A DNA stretch of 64,000 bases from Agarivorans sp. Toyoura001 (GTDB taxonomy: Bacteria; Pseudomonadota; Gammaproteobacteria; Enterobacterales; Celerinatantimonadaceae), in assembly GCF_005405585.1 (NCBI RefSeq), contig NZ_BJEQ01000005.1, positions 62,001 through 126,000 on the forward strand, given 5' to 3'. A model generated the notes under the pieces. That model saw only the letters and a list, made by a program, of their open reading frames with translations, was not told the DNA's origin and did not search any database. The translations under genes and the position numbers were made by a program. This document shows, piece after piece, positions 38,978-47,846 of the stretch; positions within the stretch are counted from its first letter, which is position 1, and each line of letters opens with the position of its first letter.

Positions 38978-40360
38978 ATGTACTGGATTTACCTTGATTT
39001 TCCTCAGCTCGCGCTGGACTTACTACAGCGCGAGCACCCCGCTGAGCACGCTTTGGCGATTCATCACAACAAACAGATCATTCAACTTAACCAAGTCGCT
39101 TATCAGCTAGGTGTCTATTTAGGTAGCTCTCTAAACACAGCCTACCAACTAGCGCCACAATTACATTTGTACCAACAAGCCGATTTATCATGCGAGTCCT
39201 ATTTCGACAGCTTGGCTCAACAAGCTTTACAGTATTGTGCTCAAGTGGCTTTACATGAAGAGCAGGGTTTATATATCAGCGGGGCTGGCATGTTGAGTAT
39301 TTATCAGCAACCAGAAAAGCACCTAAAACAACTAGCAGAACATTATCAGCGCCAGCAAGTTAGTTTTCGCATCGCTTACGCAGAAACAGCCATAGCCGCG
39401 CGTTGGTTAGTGCGCTCGCAAGATATAAAGCACCCTGAAACAGGTACCAAGCATTTGCCCGACCTCGCTTTAAGTTATAGCGATCTTCCTAGTGCCCAAG
39501 TCACTAGCTTGCAGGCAATGGGTTTATATACCATCAAACAACTTAGCAACCTGCCCCGTCCCGAATTGCGTAAACGCCTTGGTGAAGAGAGCTTAGGTGC
39601 TCTAGACCAAGCGCTGGGGTTGCAAAATACGCCGTTTACTTTTATTCAAACAAAGGCCTGCTATCAACAACGTTTCCCCTTATTAAGTGAAACTCACACT
39701 ATTCAAGGTTTAAGCTTTCCCCTCAAGCAAGCCTGCCAGCATTTACAGCAGTGGTTAAGGCAGCGCCAGTTAAGCAGTAACACCTTACTGCTTACTTTAT
39801 CTTTTCGCGATAAACCCAGTGAGCAAGTAAGCCTTAAAAGCGCTCGCTTATTACAAACCAGCCAAGATTGGTTAGCCCTATTTAGGCTAAAACTAGACAC
39901 GCTACGCCTGCCTGCGGCGGTGCTTGAGTTTTCCCTATATTGCCAGGCGCTTTATCCATTAGGTAGTGAGGTGAGTAGCCTATTTGAACAGCAGCAATCC
40001 AGCGATGACAACTTATTGTTTGATCAGCTCAGCGTACGTTTAGGCGAGCACACCATCAGCCGCTTAAGTTGCCAAGCCGATTATCGCCCCGAGCGTGCCA
40101 GCCAGTATTTACCTCTGCAACAGCAAGACACGCTTAGCTACCCGAGCCTATTTCCTCGGCCCTGCTGGCTATTGCCTCAGTTAAAACCTATTAATATTCG
40201 GCACTTCACTTTGCTTTCGCCACCAGAGCGTATCGCCAGTGGTTGGTGGGACGAACAAAGCATTAATCGAGATTACTATATGGCGCAATGCCCGCAGCAA
40301 GGCATAGCGTGGATTTTCCAAGAAAATAAACAGTGGTTTTTACATGGCTGGTTTGCCTAA
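38978..40360 (+). CDS. imuB: ImuB, Y-family polymerase-like mutasome protein
   Basis: A 460-residue Y-family homologue that acts as a hub linking DnaE2, ImuA and the sliding clamp rather than as a polymerase. The first acidic position is kept (IYLDFPQLALDL), but the palm motif that should hold the catalytic DE reads EEQGLYISGAG, so the triad is broken, as in known ImuB proteins. The finger/little-finger part and the C-terminal RIASGWWDEQSINRDYY segment are present. EVSSLFEQQ could be a clamp-binding motif. Its TAA overlaps the dnaE2 ATG by one base. Confidence 0.92.
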   Translation: MYWIYLDFPQLALDLLQREHPAEHALAIHHNKQIIQLNQVAYQLGVYLGSSLNTAYQLAPQLHLYQQADLSCESYFDSLAQQALQYCAQVALHEEQGLYISGAGMLSIYQQPEKHLKQLAEHYQRQQVSFRIAYAETAIAARWLVRSQDIKHPETGTKHLPDLALSYSDLPSAQVTSLQAMGLYTIKQLSNLPRPELRKRLGEESLGALDQALGLQNTPFTFIQTKACYQQRFPLLSETHTIQGLSFPLKQACQHLQQWLRQRQLSSNTLLLTLSFRDKPSEQVSLKSARLLQTSQDWLALFRLKLDTLRLPAAVLEFSLYCQALYPLGSEVSSLFEQQQSSDDNLLFDQLSVRLGEHTISRLSCQADYRPERASQYLPLQQQDTLSYPSLFPRPCWLLPQLKPINIRHFTLLSPPERIASGWWDEQSINRDYYMAQCPQQGIAWIFQENKQWFLHGWFA

Positions 40361-43300
40361 TGAGTACTCTCCCTTTTGCCGAACTTAACGCACAAAGTAA
40401 CTTCAGTTTTTTGTATGGCGCGTCTCACCCAGAAGAAATGGTGGAACAAGCTGAACGCTATGGCTACCAAGCCATCGCAATTACCGATGATTGCTCGTTA
40501 AGTGGTGTCGTTCGAGCTCATCAAGCGGCCGAGCAACTCAATATTAACTTGATCATTGGCAGCCAATTCACTACCGATGAGCAATGCCAATTAGTGGTAT
40601 TGGCTAAAAACCTTAATGCTTATCAGCAACTTTGCCGATTTGTTACTCAGGCCAGAAAACACAGTAAAAAAGGCAGCTATCAACTAAGTTTGGCGCAGTT
40701 TGATCAAGGCTTAGATCAGTGTTTGGTGCTGGTAAAAGCCAATAAAAATCTGCAAGCCACTCAACTTAGTCAACTTAAACAGCAGCTGAAGCAGCCTATT
40801 TATTTGCTGCTGCATAACGATTTATCGCAACCTGTTAGCCTGCTTGATAACTTTCGCCAGCTTGCTAAACAACAACAAATAGATTGCGTAGCGTCTATCA
40901 ACCCCCGCATGCACCTTGCTAATAGAAAAAAACTAACCGATATACTCGATGCCATTCGCCAACACAGCACGGTACAGCAGGCAGGTTTTTTACTTAGCAG
41001 CAATGCCGAGCGGCGTTTATTACAGTGGTCGCATTTACAACAGCGCTATTTGGCCGAAGAGCTAACACGCAGTGCAACACTGGCAGCACAGTGCAGCTTT
41101 AGCCTAAACGAAATACGCTACCAATACCCCAAAGACAATGTCCCTAAAGGCTACAGCGCCGAGCAATATTTGCGTCAACTAGTAGAAGCAGGCATTAAGC
41201 AACGTTTTGGAGATAACCTATCGACAGAGTTACGCACACAAATAGAACATGAGCTGGCGTTAATTAGTGAGCTACATTACGAGCACTACTTTCTCACTAT
41301 CTACGACATTGTGGCGTATGCAAGGCGCCAAAAAATACTCTGCCAAGGGCGCGGTTCGGCCGCTAACTCGGTGGTCTGTTACTGCTTAAACATAACCGAA
41401 GTTAACCCCCAGCAAGTGGGTTTATTGTTTGAGCGTTTTATTTCAAAAGAACGCGATGAGCCACCTGATATTGATGTTGATTTTGAGCACCAACGCCGCG
41501 AAGAAGTCATTCAATATATCTACAACAAATATGGCCGTGACCGTGCAGCGTTGGCAGCCAGTATTGTCACCTATCGCACTCGCAGTGCAATTAACGAAAT
41601 AGGTAAAGCCTTGGCGATCCCCGCGCACATTTTACATGGGCTAAACCACAATATTGATTGGCGCGATGGCAACAGCAATACGGTGAATAAGATCGTGCAG
41701 GCGGGTTTGTTACCCGAAAATAATGCCCGCAGCTTTGCAGAGTTAGTATCGCAATTACGTGGTTTTCCTCGGCACTTATCACAGCATGTTGGCGGCTTTG
41801 TGATTGCGCAGGATAAGCTCTGCGATTTAGTGCCGATAGAAAATGCCGCCATGCCTGACCGAACCATAATTCAATGGGATAAAGACGACTTAGAAGCACT
41901 GCATTTAATGAAAGTAGATGTGCTCGCCCTTGGCATGTTAAGTGCTATTCGCCGCTGTTTAGCCAGTTTAAGCCAGCGAGAACAACACACCATTAGCCTT
42001 AGCGATATTCCTCAAGATGATAAGGCCACCTACGACATGCTCTGCCAAGGTGACAGTGTAGGAATTTTTCAGGTGGAATCGCGGGCGCAAATGAGCATGC
42101 TACCGCGGCTAAAACCGCGTAACTATTATGACCTAGTCATTGAAGTGGCCATTGTTCGCCCAGGCCCCATTCAAGGAGACATGGTGCATCCCTATCTACG
42201 CAGGCGTAATGGTGAAGAAACTGTAGACTACCCTAGCCCCGAAGTAGAGTCGGTATTAGCCAGAACCCTAGGCGTGCCTATTTTTCAAGAACAAGTGATT
42301 AAACTCGCGATGGTGGCCGCAGGGTTTAGTGGCGGCGAAGCCGATCAGTTACGCCGCGCAATGGCCAGCTGGAAACGTAACGGCAAACTGGCTTACTTTA
42401 AAGACAAACTGATTAACGGTATGCAAGCACGTGGCTACCCTGCAGATTTTGCCGAGCGCGTGTTTTCACAAATTCAAGGCTTTGGCGAATATGGTTTTCC
42501 AGAATCGCATTCCGCCAGCTTTGCATTATTGGTGTATATATCGTCTTGGTTAAAATGTCATGAGCCCGCCGCGTTTTGCTGTGCCTTACTCAATAGCCAA
42601 CCCATGGGTTTTTATAGCCCTAGCCAGCTAATTCAAGATATTCAGCGCCATGGCGTAACCATTCTACCTATCGATATAAACCAAAGTGATTGGGAGCATA
42701 GCCTTGATTACAGTCAACATGCTAAAGGGGCGATTAGGCTGGGTTTAAAACAAATTAAGGGCTTAAATAAAGGCAAATTTGCTCATCTATTAGCAAACCG
42801 CCCTAGCCAAGGGTTTAGCCACTTAAATCAACTCACCCAACAGTTAGATAAAACCAGCCTAGAGTCTTTAGCTACCGCCGATGCTTTTGCTTGCCTAGCG
42901 GGTCATCGCCATCAAACTCGCTGGCAAATGAGTGGCACAGAAGCGCCACTGCCATTATTTGATATGCCCAATGAAGCCGAGGTAAACCTCACAGCCCCTA
43001 GCGAAATTGAAGATATTAAACAAGATTACCTCGCTACACGCTTGAGTTTACGGCGCCACCCCATGCATTTATTGCGCGAACATCAAGCACTAAAAAATTG
43101 TTACTCGCAAACGCAATTACATCAGTGTAAGCACGGTCAGTTGGTTAAGGTGGCAGGTTTAGTCGTGGGTCGACAACGACCTGGTTCTTCGGCAGATGTC
43201 ACCTTCGTTACCTTAGAAGATGAAACAGGCAACAGCAATGTGATAGTCTGGTCAGCAACCGCTAAAGCGCAGCGCCAAGCCCTTATCTCATCTCGTTTAC

Positions 43301-43419
43301 TTAAGGTTCATGGTCGTTTAGAGCGCTGCGATGAGGTAATACACATTATTGCAGGGAAGCTAGAAGACTGTTCGTGGTTATTAGCCGATCTTTCAGTGCG
43401 TTCACGCGATTTTCACTGA
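40360..43419 (+). CDS. dnaE2: Error-prone DNA polymerase DnaE2 (ImuC)
   Basis: Alpha-subunit-like C-family polymerase performing translesion synthesis in the SOS mutasome. The N-terminal PHP domain starts FAELNAQSNFSFLYGASHPEE. The polymerase core has QGRGSAANSVVCYCL, the catalytic acidic motif PDIDVDFEHQRREEV, VAIVRPGPIQGDMVHPYLRRR and FPESHSASFALLVYISSWLK. An OB-fold (FVTLEDETGNSNVIVW) closes the protein at 1019 residues. The start ATG at 40360 lies in TAATG at the end of imuB; the open frame extends further upstream only by overlap. No second lexA copy accompanies the cassette. Confidence 0.95.
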   Translation: MSTLPFAELNAQSNFSFLYGASHPEEMVEQAERYGYQAIAITDDCSLSGVVRAHQAAEQLNINLIIGSQFTTDEQCQLVVLAKNLNAYQQLCRFVTQARKHSKKGSYQLSLAQFDQGLDQCLVLVKANKNLQATQLSQLKQQLKQPIYLLLHNDLSQPVSLLDNFRQLAKQQQIDCVASINPRMHLANRKKLTDILDAIRQHSTVQQAGFLLSSNAERRLLQWSHLQQRYLAEELTRSATLAAQCSFSLNEIRYQYPKDNVPKGYSAEQYLRQLVEAGIKQRFGDNLSTELRTQIEHELALISELHYEHYFLTIYDIVAYARRQKILCQGRGSAANSVVCYCLNITEVNPQQVGLLFERFISKERDEPPDIDVDFEHQRREEVIQYIYNKYGRDRAALAASIVTYRTRSAINEIGKALAIPAHILHGLNHNIDWRDGNSNTVNKIVQAGLLPENNARSFAELVSQLRGFPRHLSQHVGGFVIAQDKLCDLVPIENAAMPDRTIIQWDKDDLEALHLMKVDVLALGMLSAIRRCLASLSQREQHTISLSDIPQDDKATYDMLCQGDSVGIFQVESRAQMSMLPRLKPRNYYDLVIEVAIVRPGPIQGDMVHPYLRRRNGEETVDYPSPEVESVLARTLGVPIFQEQVIKLAMVAAGFSGGEADQLRRAMASWKRNGKLAYFKDKLINGMQARGYPADFAERVFSQIQGFGEYGFPESHSASFALLVYISSWLKCHEPAAFCCALLNSQPMGFYSPSQLIQDIQRHGVTILPIDINQSDWEHSLDYSQHAKGAIRLGLKQIKGLNKGKFAHLLANRPSQGFSHLNQLTQQLDKTSLESLATADAFACLAGHRHQTRWQMSGTEAPLPLFDMPNEAEVNLTAPSEIEDIKQDYLATRLSLRRHPMHLLREHQALKNCYSQTQLHQCKHGQLVKVAGLVVGRQRPGSSADVTFVTLEDETGNSNVIVWSATAKAQRQALISSRLLKVHGRLERCDEVIHIIAGKLEDCSWLLADLSVRSRDFH

Positions 43420-43467
43420 ACTAAGCAACGACAATGTACAGTTAAGCAGCAAGTAAATAGGACAACA

Positions 43468-44097
43468 ATGTTAGACCGCTACGCCATAAAAATCATAAAG
43501 ACGCCATTAGATTTAAGCGCACAAATCCTCGACAAAGCAGGCCTTAGTGCTAATCAAGTCACCATTATCGGCTTTTTTATTGGCTTAAGTGCCATTCCAT
43601 TTTTAGCCTTTCAACAATATCAAATAGCTCTGTTATTGATAATCCTCAATCGGATCTTTGATGGCTTAGACGGCGCATTGGCAAGACGACAAGGCTGTAG
43701 CGATTTTGGCGGATATTTAGATATTGTCTGTGACTTTATTTTCTACTCCGGCATTGTATTGGGATTCGCCCTCGCCGCGCCAGAGCAAAATGCCATCGCA
43801 GCCAATGTGCTTATTTGGACATTTATGGGCACCGGGTCTAGCTTTTTAACCTTTGCCATTATGGCCGCTAAACGCGACATAGATAATACCGTGTACCCGC
43901 ATAAGTCGTTGTACTATCTGGGAGGGTTAACTGAGGGAACCGAAACCATTGCCACCTTTGTATTGTTTTGTTTGTTTCCGCAGTACTTTGCCGTTTTGGC
44001 GTTTACCTTTGCAGCATTGTGCAGCATTACCACTGTCACTCGAATATTGGCGGCCAAAGCTACTTTTATCGACGCCAGCCCCAAAGAGTGCGACTAA
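43468..44097 (+). CDS. CDP-alcohol phosphatidyltransferase family protein
   Basis: Integral membrane enzyme of phospholipid synthesis, 209 residues. The family motif D-G-x2-A-R-x8-G-x3-D-x3-D is seen in DGLDGALARRQG, then DFGGYLDIVCD. About six hydrophobic helices follow. Which alcohol it uses cannot be told from sequence. It starts 49 bases after dnaE2 on the same strand, so LexA-driven read-through is possible; I see no terminator between them. Confidence 0.88.
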   Translation: MLDRYAIKIIKTPLDLSAQILDKAGLSANQVTIIGFFIGLSAIPFLAFQQYQIALLLIILNRIFDGLDGALARRQGCSDFGGYLDIVCDFIFYSGIVLGFALAAPEQNAIAANVLIWTFMGTGSSFLTFAIMAAKRDIDNTVYPHKSLYYLGGLTEGTETIATFVLFCLFPQYFAVLAFTFAALCSITTVTRILAAKATFIDASPKECD

Positions 44098-44116
44098 CAA
44101 AGCGTTTTTAGAACCT

Positions 44117-44147
44117 AAAAAAACCGGTAATACCGCGTATTACCGGT
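44117..44147 (-). terminator. Rho-independent terminator after the decayed dehydrogenase
   Basis: ACCGGTAATA-CCGCG-TATTACCGGT, a 10-bp stem. On the minus strand it is followed by T6, so it serves the dehydrogenase pseudogene and not the plus-strand phosphatidyltransferase, although its position after that gene could mislead. Confidence 0.8.
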
Positions 44148-44229
44148 GGCTAATAAAGCTATGAATAAGCACCAAAGTGGCAGCAGGCAGTGATTACCAC
44201 TCACCAGATACTTATCGGTTTATGTAAAC

Positions 44230-44843
44230 TTAACTCTCGGCTAAGCAGTTATAAGCATTCATGCTCATACCTACAGCAAAACCACCGTCTACACCAATAG
44301 TTTGGCCATTAACAAAGACGCAATCAGGCGCAGATAAAAAATGAATGATAGCCGCAACTTCTTCTGGTTCGGCGATTCGGCCAAGCGGCACAGCTTTTTG
44401 CTCACCAAGCTCTAAGGCGGCAGTTCTAGTTATACCCAACATTGCCCACTTAGAGCTAACATAGGGAGCTAAATATGGCCCCCCTTGCATACCTGCGGCT
44501 GAGGCGACATTCACAATGCTACCGCCTGTTGGCATATGAGGAGTCGCATGTTTAATTCCAAACACCACCCCCATGGTATTAACCTTAAAGTTGAAGTCGA
44601 AATCTCCGTACTCAGACTCCAATAGCGTGTTGTAACCACGATTTACACCAGCACAGTTAACCAAAATATCGATTTTCCATAGAGATCATGGGCGACAGCC
44701 ATTAGGTTTTTAACCGACGTTTCATCAGAGACGTCGGTTTTAACAAAACTTCCGCCTAAGCGCTCAGCAGTTACAGCACCAATGCCAGACGTACCGCCAG
44801 TAATTACCGCTACCTTTTCATTTAAATTAAAAAAGTGATTCAT
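44230..44843 (-). pseudogene. Short-chain dehydrogenase/reductase, broken by a frameshift and two internal deletions
   Basis: The remnant keeps the SDR nucleotide motif (VITGGTSGIG), NCAG, the serine region IVNVASAAGMQGG and the YxxxK site (YVSSK). Near 44673-44676 GGAAAATCG should read GGAAAAATCG: one A is missing, shifting GK-IDILVNCAG out of frame. AERL joins GGSFVKTDVSD with about 25 residues absent, and LELGE joins QKAVPLGR with about 40 absent (the substrate-loop region). About 205 codons remain of a usual 250. Beside an alginate lyase it may have been the uronate reductase of alginate catabolism; that is inference. Its terminator survives. Confidence 0.85.
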
Positions 44844-45153
44844 TGCTTACCCCTACTCTGTTTGTGCAGCCACTTGCTGCTCTGGAATGACGCTAAGTTA
44901 ACGCTTACGGCGCGAGTAACAGAGTTACAAACCAGAGGCACAAGGTAAGTTACCTAGCAAATCGCCAAGCAGTGACTTGCTCAATGCATCTAAAAGACTA
45001 AAAACGAATTAAACAGGTAAAGGCGCTAAGTAAATGATTTAAATAGAACATCGAAATTTCAGAAGCAGTAAAAACAAAATAATTAAAATAAACGTGAACA
45101 TAAACACAAAAACAAACGTTCTATTTAAGTGTAATCAATAAGAGGAAAGAACA
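44844..45153. other. Intergenic region between decayed dehydrogenase and small secreted protein
   Basis: 310 bases, A/T-rich toward the plus-strand gene. It holds an 11-bp inverted repeat, TTAAATAGAAC (45039-45049) and GTTCTATTTAA (45118-45128), with 68 bases between the arms, and a short palindrome GTAACAGAGTTAC. Promoters in both directions are expected but none is clear. Confidence 0.5.
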
Positions 45154-45408
45154 ATGAATAAAATACTAATCGCATTAAGTTTATTTATGGGAATGTTTTA
45201 TTCTAGCCTAGGTATGGCCAGCGGCCCTTGCTGTAATAAGCATTACTCTACCATTAGCATGTGGGAAAAAACTGAGGACATGCAGCGCAACATGTACACA
45301 GCGCCGTCGATAAAACAGTATTCGACAGTAGATAGCTACATCAAGGTAAACGATTTAACTAGACCTAAGAACGTATCATACAGCCGTCGTATATATGCAT
45401 CGCATTAA
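45154..45408 (+). CDS. Small secreted hypothetical protein
   Basis: Not recognised. An 84-residue protein with a clear signal peptide (MNKILIALSLFMGMFYSSLGMAS). The mature part starts GPCCNKHYST with adjacent cysteines, then is polar and rich in Tyr, Ser and Met (DMQRNMYTAPSIKQYSTVDSY). AGAGGAAAG eight bases before the ATG and a terminator after it mark it as a real single-gene unit. The vicinal cysteines could bind metal or form a dimer; this is only a possibility. Confidence 0.7.
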   Translation: MNKILIALSLFMGMFYSSLGMASGPCCNKHYSTISMWEKTEDMQRNMYTAPSIKQYSTVDSYIKVNDLTRPKNVSYSRRIYASH

Positions 45409-45416
45409 AATAGAAG

Positions 45417-45441
45417 GCGACAGCCATAGGCTGCCGCTTTT
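45417..45441 (+). terminator. Rho-independent terminator after the small secreted protein
   Basis: GCGACAGCC-ATA-GGCTGCCGC stem with one mismatch, followed by TTTTATTT, starting nine bases past the stop. Confidence 0.7.
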
Positions 45442-45459
45442 ATTTATTCAACAGTTAAC

Positions 45460-47295
45460 TTAGTAAGAATAACCATTGTGGGTATTACTCAAAGAATAAA
45501 AAGTTGCTTGAACATAGTCTGAGCCATTGCCACTTTTATTTTGATTATAAACCCCAGCTTTAAAATACATATATTGGCTAGAGATATCGTAACCGCTATT
45601 ACTCATATCAACCACTTGAACAACATCACTCTTACCAGGGCGACTAATAGTTACCGTTAAGGTATTTGCAACTACTTTAATCTGATATGAAAAACGCTCA
45701 TTCAATTTAATACCGTCTGCAGGATCATTGGCACTATTGTCTCGGCTACCAATCATCTCGTAGTATTGTTCACTGCCACTGCGTGGCTCATGAGCAATGT
45801 AGATTGAACCACGTACATTGTCTTTTAACTTACGGAAGTAAATACGCACTGGTTCGTCATCATTTGCATGGATCTGACCAATAATCACTCGGCCTACATG
45901 ACCACTATCACCACTGGTTGTTACATGGTTTACTGCCAAGGTTGCGTCTAATACCCCGTTTACCCCACCCGCTGCATTTTGAGCCGACGAAGGAGCGCTT
46001 GAGAATACCCAATTGTTTTTGCCAACCCCTTTCGTGCTATGGCTGGTATCGCCACGACGCAACATTTCACGTAATTCAGAGCGAGTGTAAGAGGTGCTCG
46101 AGGATGTTTTAGCACCACTAATCGGCGCTTTAAATACCATGCCTCCGTCTGTCGTTGTATAGAAAAACTCGCTGCTTTGATAACCGCTTGATAAGGCTTG
46201 TTCTTTAATCGTATCGGCTTTACCGTCACCGTTATCATCTACTGGAACACTTAAGGTCCAATCTAACAAATCAAAGTTACCCGATGGGGGTAAAGACGGA
46301 TTAAGGTTAGGATCAACCGGTGCAGGATCTACTGGGTCTACGGGATCTGGGTCAACCGGATCGACAGGGTCAACGGGAGCACTTCCATCAATACAGCCAA
46401 ATACTTTCGCTTCAATAATGCTATTCCAGTTATTGGCAGAATTCCCTTGCCCGGTAACTCTTACATAACGAGCGTCACTGTCGCTAATATCAAAACTTTC
46501 ATAACCGCTTTCAATACCACTCGACATCGCACCCGTTAATACCGGTGTCCAATTACTGTTATCACTAGAGGTAGCCACATCGAAGTAACTCGAACGCTGG
46601 TCGCCTTTTAAAAACACCACATCCATACTCGTCACATTGGCGTTAGCTTGTAAATCAAACACTATCTGCTTGCCAATACCTTGAGATGACCAACGAGACT
46701 CAGTGCTTAGGTTGCCGTCTATAGCGTTTTCTGGGCCATGACCATCATTACTGCCATTATCACTGGCAGACGCAATAGTAAGGTTAGCTGGCGAAGAACA
46801 TGAACCAGCACTGACAGGCGGAGTAACAGAGCTAGGTTCAGAACTGCCGCTCAAAGAGAAATCATCAAAACGGCCTTCAGCACCGTTGTATTCTGCGAAT
46901 ACCGTCACTTGGTTAGCAGAGCCAGCACTGGCGGTTACGCTCACTTTCGTCCAATCGCTGCTAGCGCTAATTTTCTTAGTATATTCTTGCGAACCAAAAC
47001 GCAAACCAATAGTGCCAGAGCCTTTAACAAAGGCCGTTAGCGTATAGGAAGTATTAGCCGCAATGTTAAGCGTTTGCTCTACACTTCCACCACTGCCGTT
47101 AATTTTTACTGATTTACTCCCGGTTTGAGCAACACCAGACAAAGAAGAAGGATCGGTATCTGTCCAGCCATCAAATTGGCTGCTACTTTCAAATCCGGGG
47201 TTAGTAAGAGAAATTGTTTCTGCTAGCAATACAGGAGATTGCAACAATACTAAGGCACCTAGCCCAGCAGTGATGCGATTTCGCGTCAGTTTCAT
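45460..47295 (-). CDS. Modular secreted alginate lyase, PL7 with two carbohydrate-binding domains
   Basis: Extracellular lyase cleaving alginate by beta-elimination; 611 residues. A signal peptide (ITAGLGALVLLQSPVLLA) is followed by a CBM4/9/16-like sandwich (about residues 27-155, NPGFESSSQFDGW), a discoidin-like CBM32/F5-8C domain (about 165-300, ending VFGC), a PVDP-repeat linker (about 305-330) and the PL7 domain. The PL7 signatures RSELREM, IIGQIHANDDEPV and YFKAGVYNQN are all present. The ATG at 47295 has AGGA upstream and leads directly into the signal peptide; the frame stays open 45 codons further up, without sense. It forms a locus with the GntR regulator and SSS symporter. Confidence 0.93.
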   Translation of the reverse strand: MKLTRNRITAGLGALVLLQSPVLLAETISLTNPGFESSSQFDGWTDTDPSSLSGVAQTGSKSVKINGSGGSVEQTLNIAANTSYTLTAFVKGSGTIGLRFGSQEYTKKISASSDWTKVSVTASAGSANQVTVFAEYNGAEGRFDDFSLSGSSEPSSVTPPVSAGSCSSPANLTIASASDNGSNDGHGPENAIDGNLSTESRWSSQGIGKQIVFDLQANANVTSMDVVFLKGDQRSSYFDVATSSDNSNWTPVLTGAMSSGIESGYESFDISDSDARYVRVTGQGNSANNWNSIIEAKVFGCIDGSAPVDPVDPVDPDPVDPVDPAPVDPNLNPSLPPSGNFDLLDWTLSVPVDDNGDGKADTIKEQALSSGYQSSEFFYTTTDGGMVFKAPISGAKTSSSTSYTRSELREMLRRGDTSHSTKGVGKNNWVFSSAPSSAQNAAGGVNGVLDATLAVNHVTTSGDSGHVGRVIIGQIHANDDEPVRIYFRKLKDNVRGSIYIAHEPRSGSEQYYEMIGSRDNSANDPADGIKLNERFSYQIKVVANTLTVTISRPGKSDVVQVVDMSNSGYDISSQYMYFKAGVYNQNKSGNGSDYVQATFYSLSNTHNGYSY

Positions 47296-47802
47296 TATTA
47301 TATGTCCTATGTATATGCGCCCAATAAAGGCTGTCCATTTCGTGCCCTCGCTCTCGTCGTTGGCATCGCTTACACATCCATGCGCTAACAGGCTAGCCGC
47401 TATACCACATTGCGGTAATTTCCTATTCACTACTGCTTAGAAATGTTAAATAAACCTTAGCAATAAATAATACAATACCACCTTTGTGATGATCACATTT
47501 CTGACCACCGAGCTAATTCTCTGCCAAAAACTTGAGGCAGCTCACTAAGCCTGGTTAATTAACTTCAATTACATAAGTGCAATAAAATCAGTAAATTAAA
47601 CGAAGAATAGTGATTTAATGTAAATATCACTGAATTTACAGAGTAAGCCGTCAATTTAACCAATGGACGAAATAAGTTGGCAGGATGTTTTTGTGCAAAA
47701 GCGGTAATGAATGAGGATTTAGTGATTTTTTAAGACAAAATATAATGAGGTAATACGCTACCAATTGTATGGCATATAAGGTGTAAGCTAACTAAATGAA
47801 AT
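47296..47802. other. Long leader/intergenic region upstream of the modular alginate lyase
   Basis: About 500 bases, strongly A/T-rich beyond 47430. It should hold the lyase promoter; on the minus strand TATTGT/TATTAT stretches near 47468-47480 are possible -10 elements beside the palindrome at 47485. No gene-like reading frame, RNA gene or riboswitch was recognised. Confidence 0.5.
47485..47497. promoter_or_regulatory. Palindrome TGTGATGATCACA upstream of the alginate lyase
   Basis: Perfect 13-base palindrome about 190 bases upstream of the lyase start. The half site TGTGA recalls CRP, but the spacing is three bases too short for a CRP site, so a GntR-family operator is the other option. No experiment or second identical copy supports either. 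Confidence 0.3.
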
Positions 47803-47832
47803 AAAAAAGCCTCGCGACGCGAGGCTTTTTTT
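47803..47832 (-). terminator. Rho-independent terminator after the GntR regulator gene
   Basis: GCCTCGC-GAC-GCGAGGC stem flanked by A6 and T7, so it works in both directions. It lies 14 bases past the regulator stop and insulates the lyase from it. Confidence 0.9.
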
Positions 47833-47846
47833 CATTACTAACCGTT

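Noticed and set aside
41443-41899. Overlapping minus-strand open frames of 60-100 codons inside dnaE2
   Set aside because: They lie opposite conserved polymerase motifs, have no ribosome binding sites and show no protein family features.
44117-44147. Terminator of the CDP-alcohol phosphatidyltransferase gene
   Set aside because: The U-run follows the stem only on the minus strand, so it belongs to the decayed dehydrogenase.
46310-46380. Short tandem DNA repeats resembling a CRISPR or satellite
   Set aside because: They encode the PVDP-repeat linker of the modular alginate lyase, in frame, with no spacers.
47296-47430. N-terminal extension of the alginate lyase by 45 residues
   Set aside because: The extension has no signal-peptide logic, and a good ribosome binding site plus signal peptide start at 47295.
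47485-47497. CRP binding site at the TGTGA/TCACA palindrome
   Set aside because: Only three bases separate the half sites where CRP needs six.
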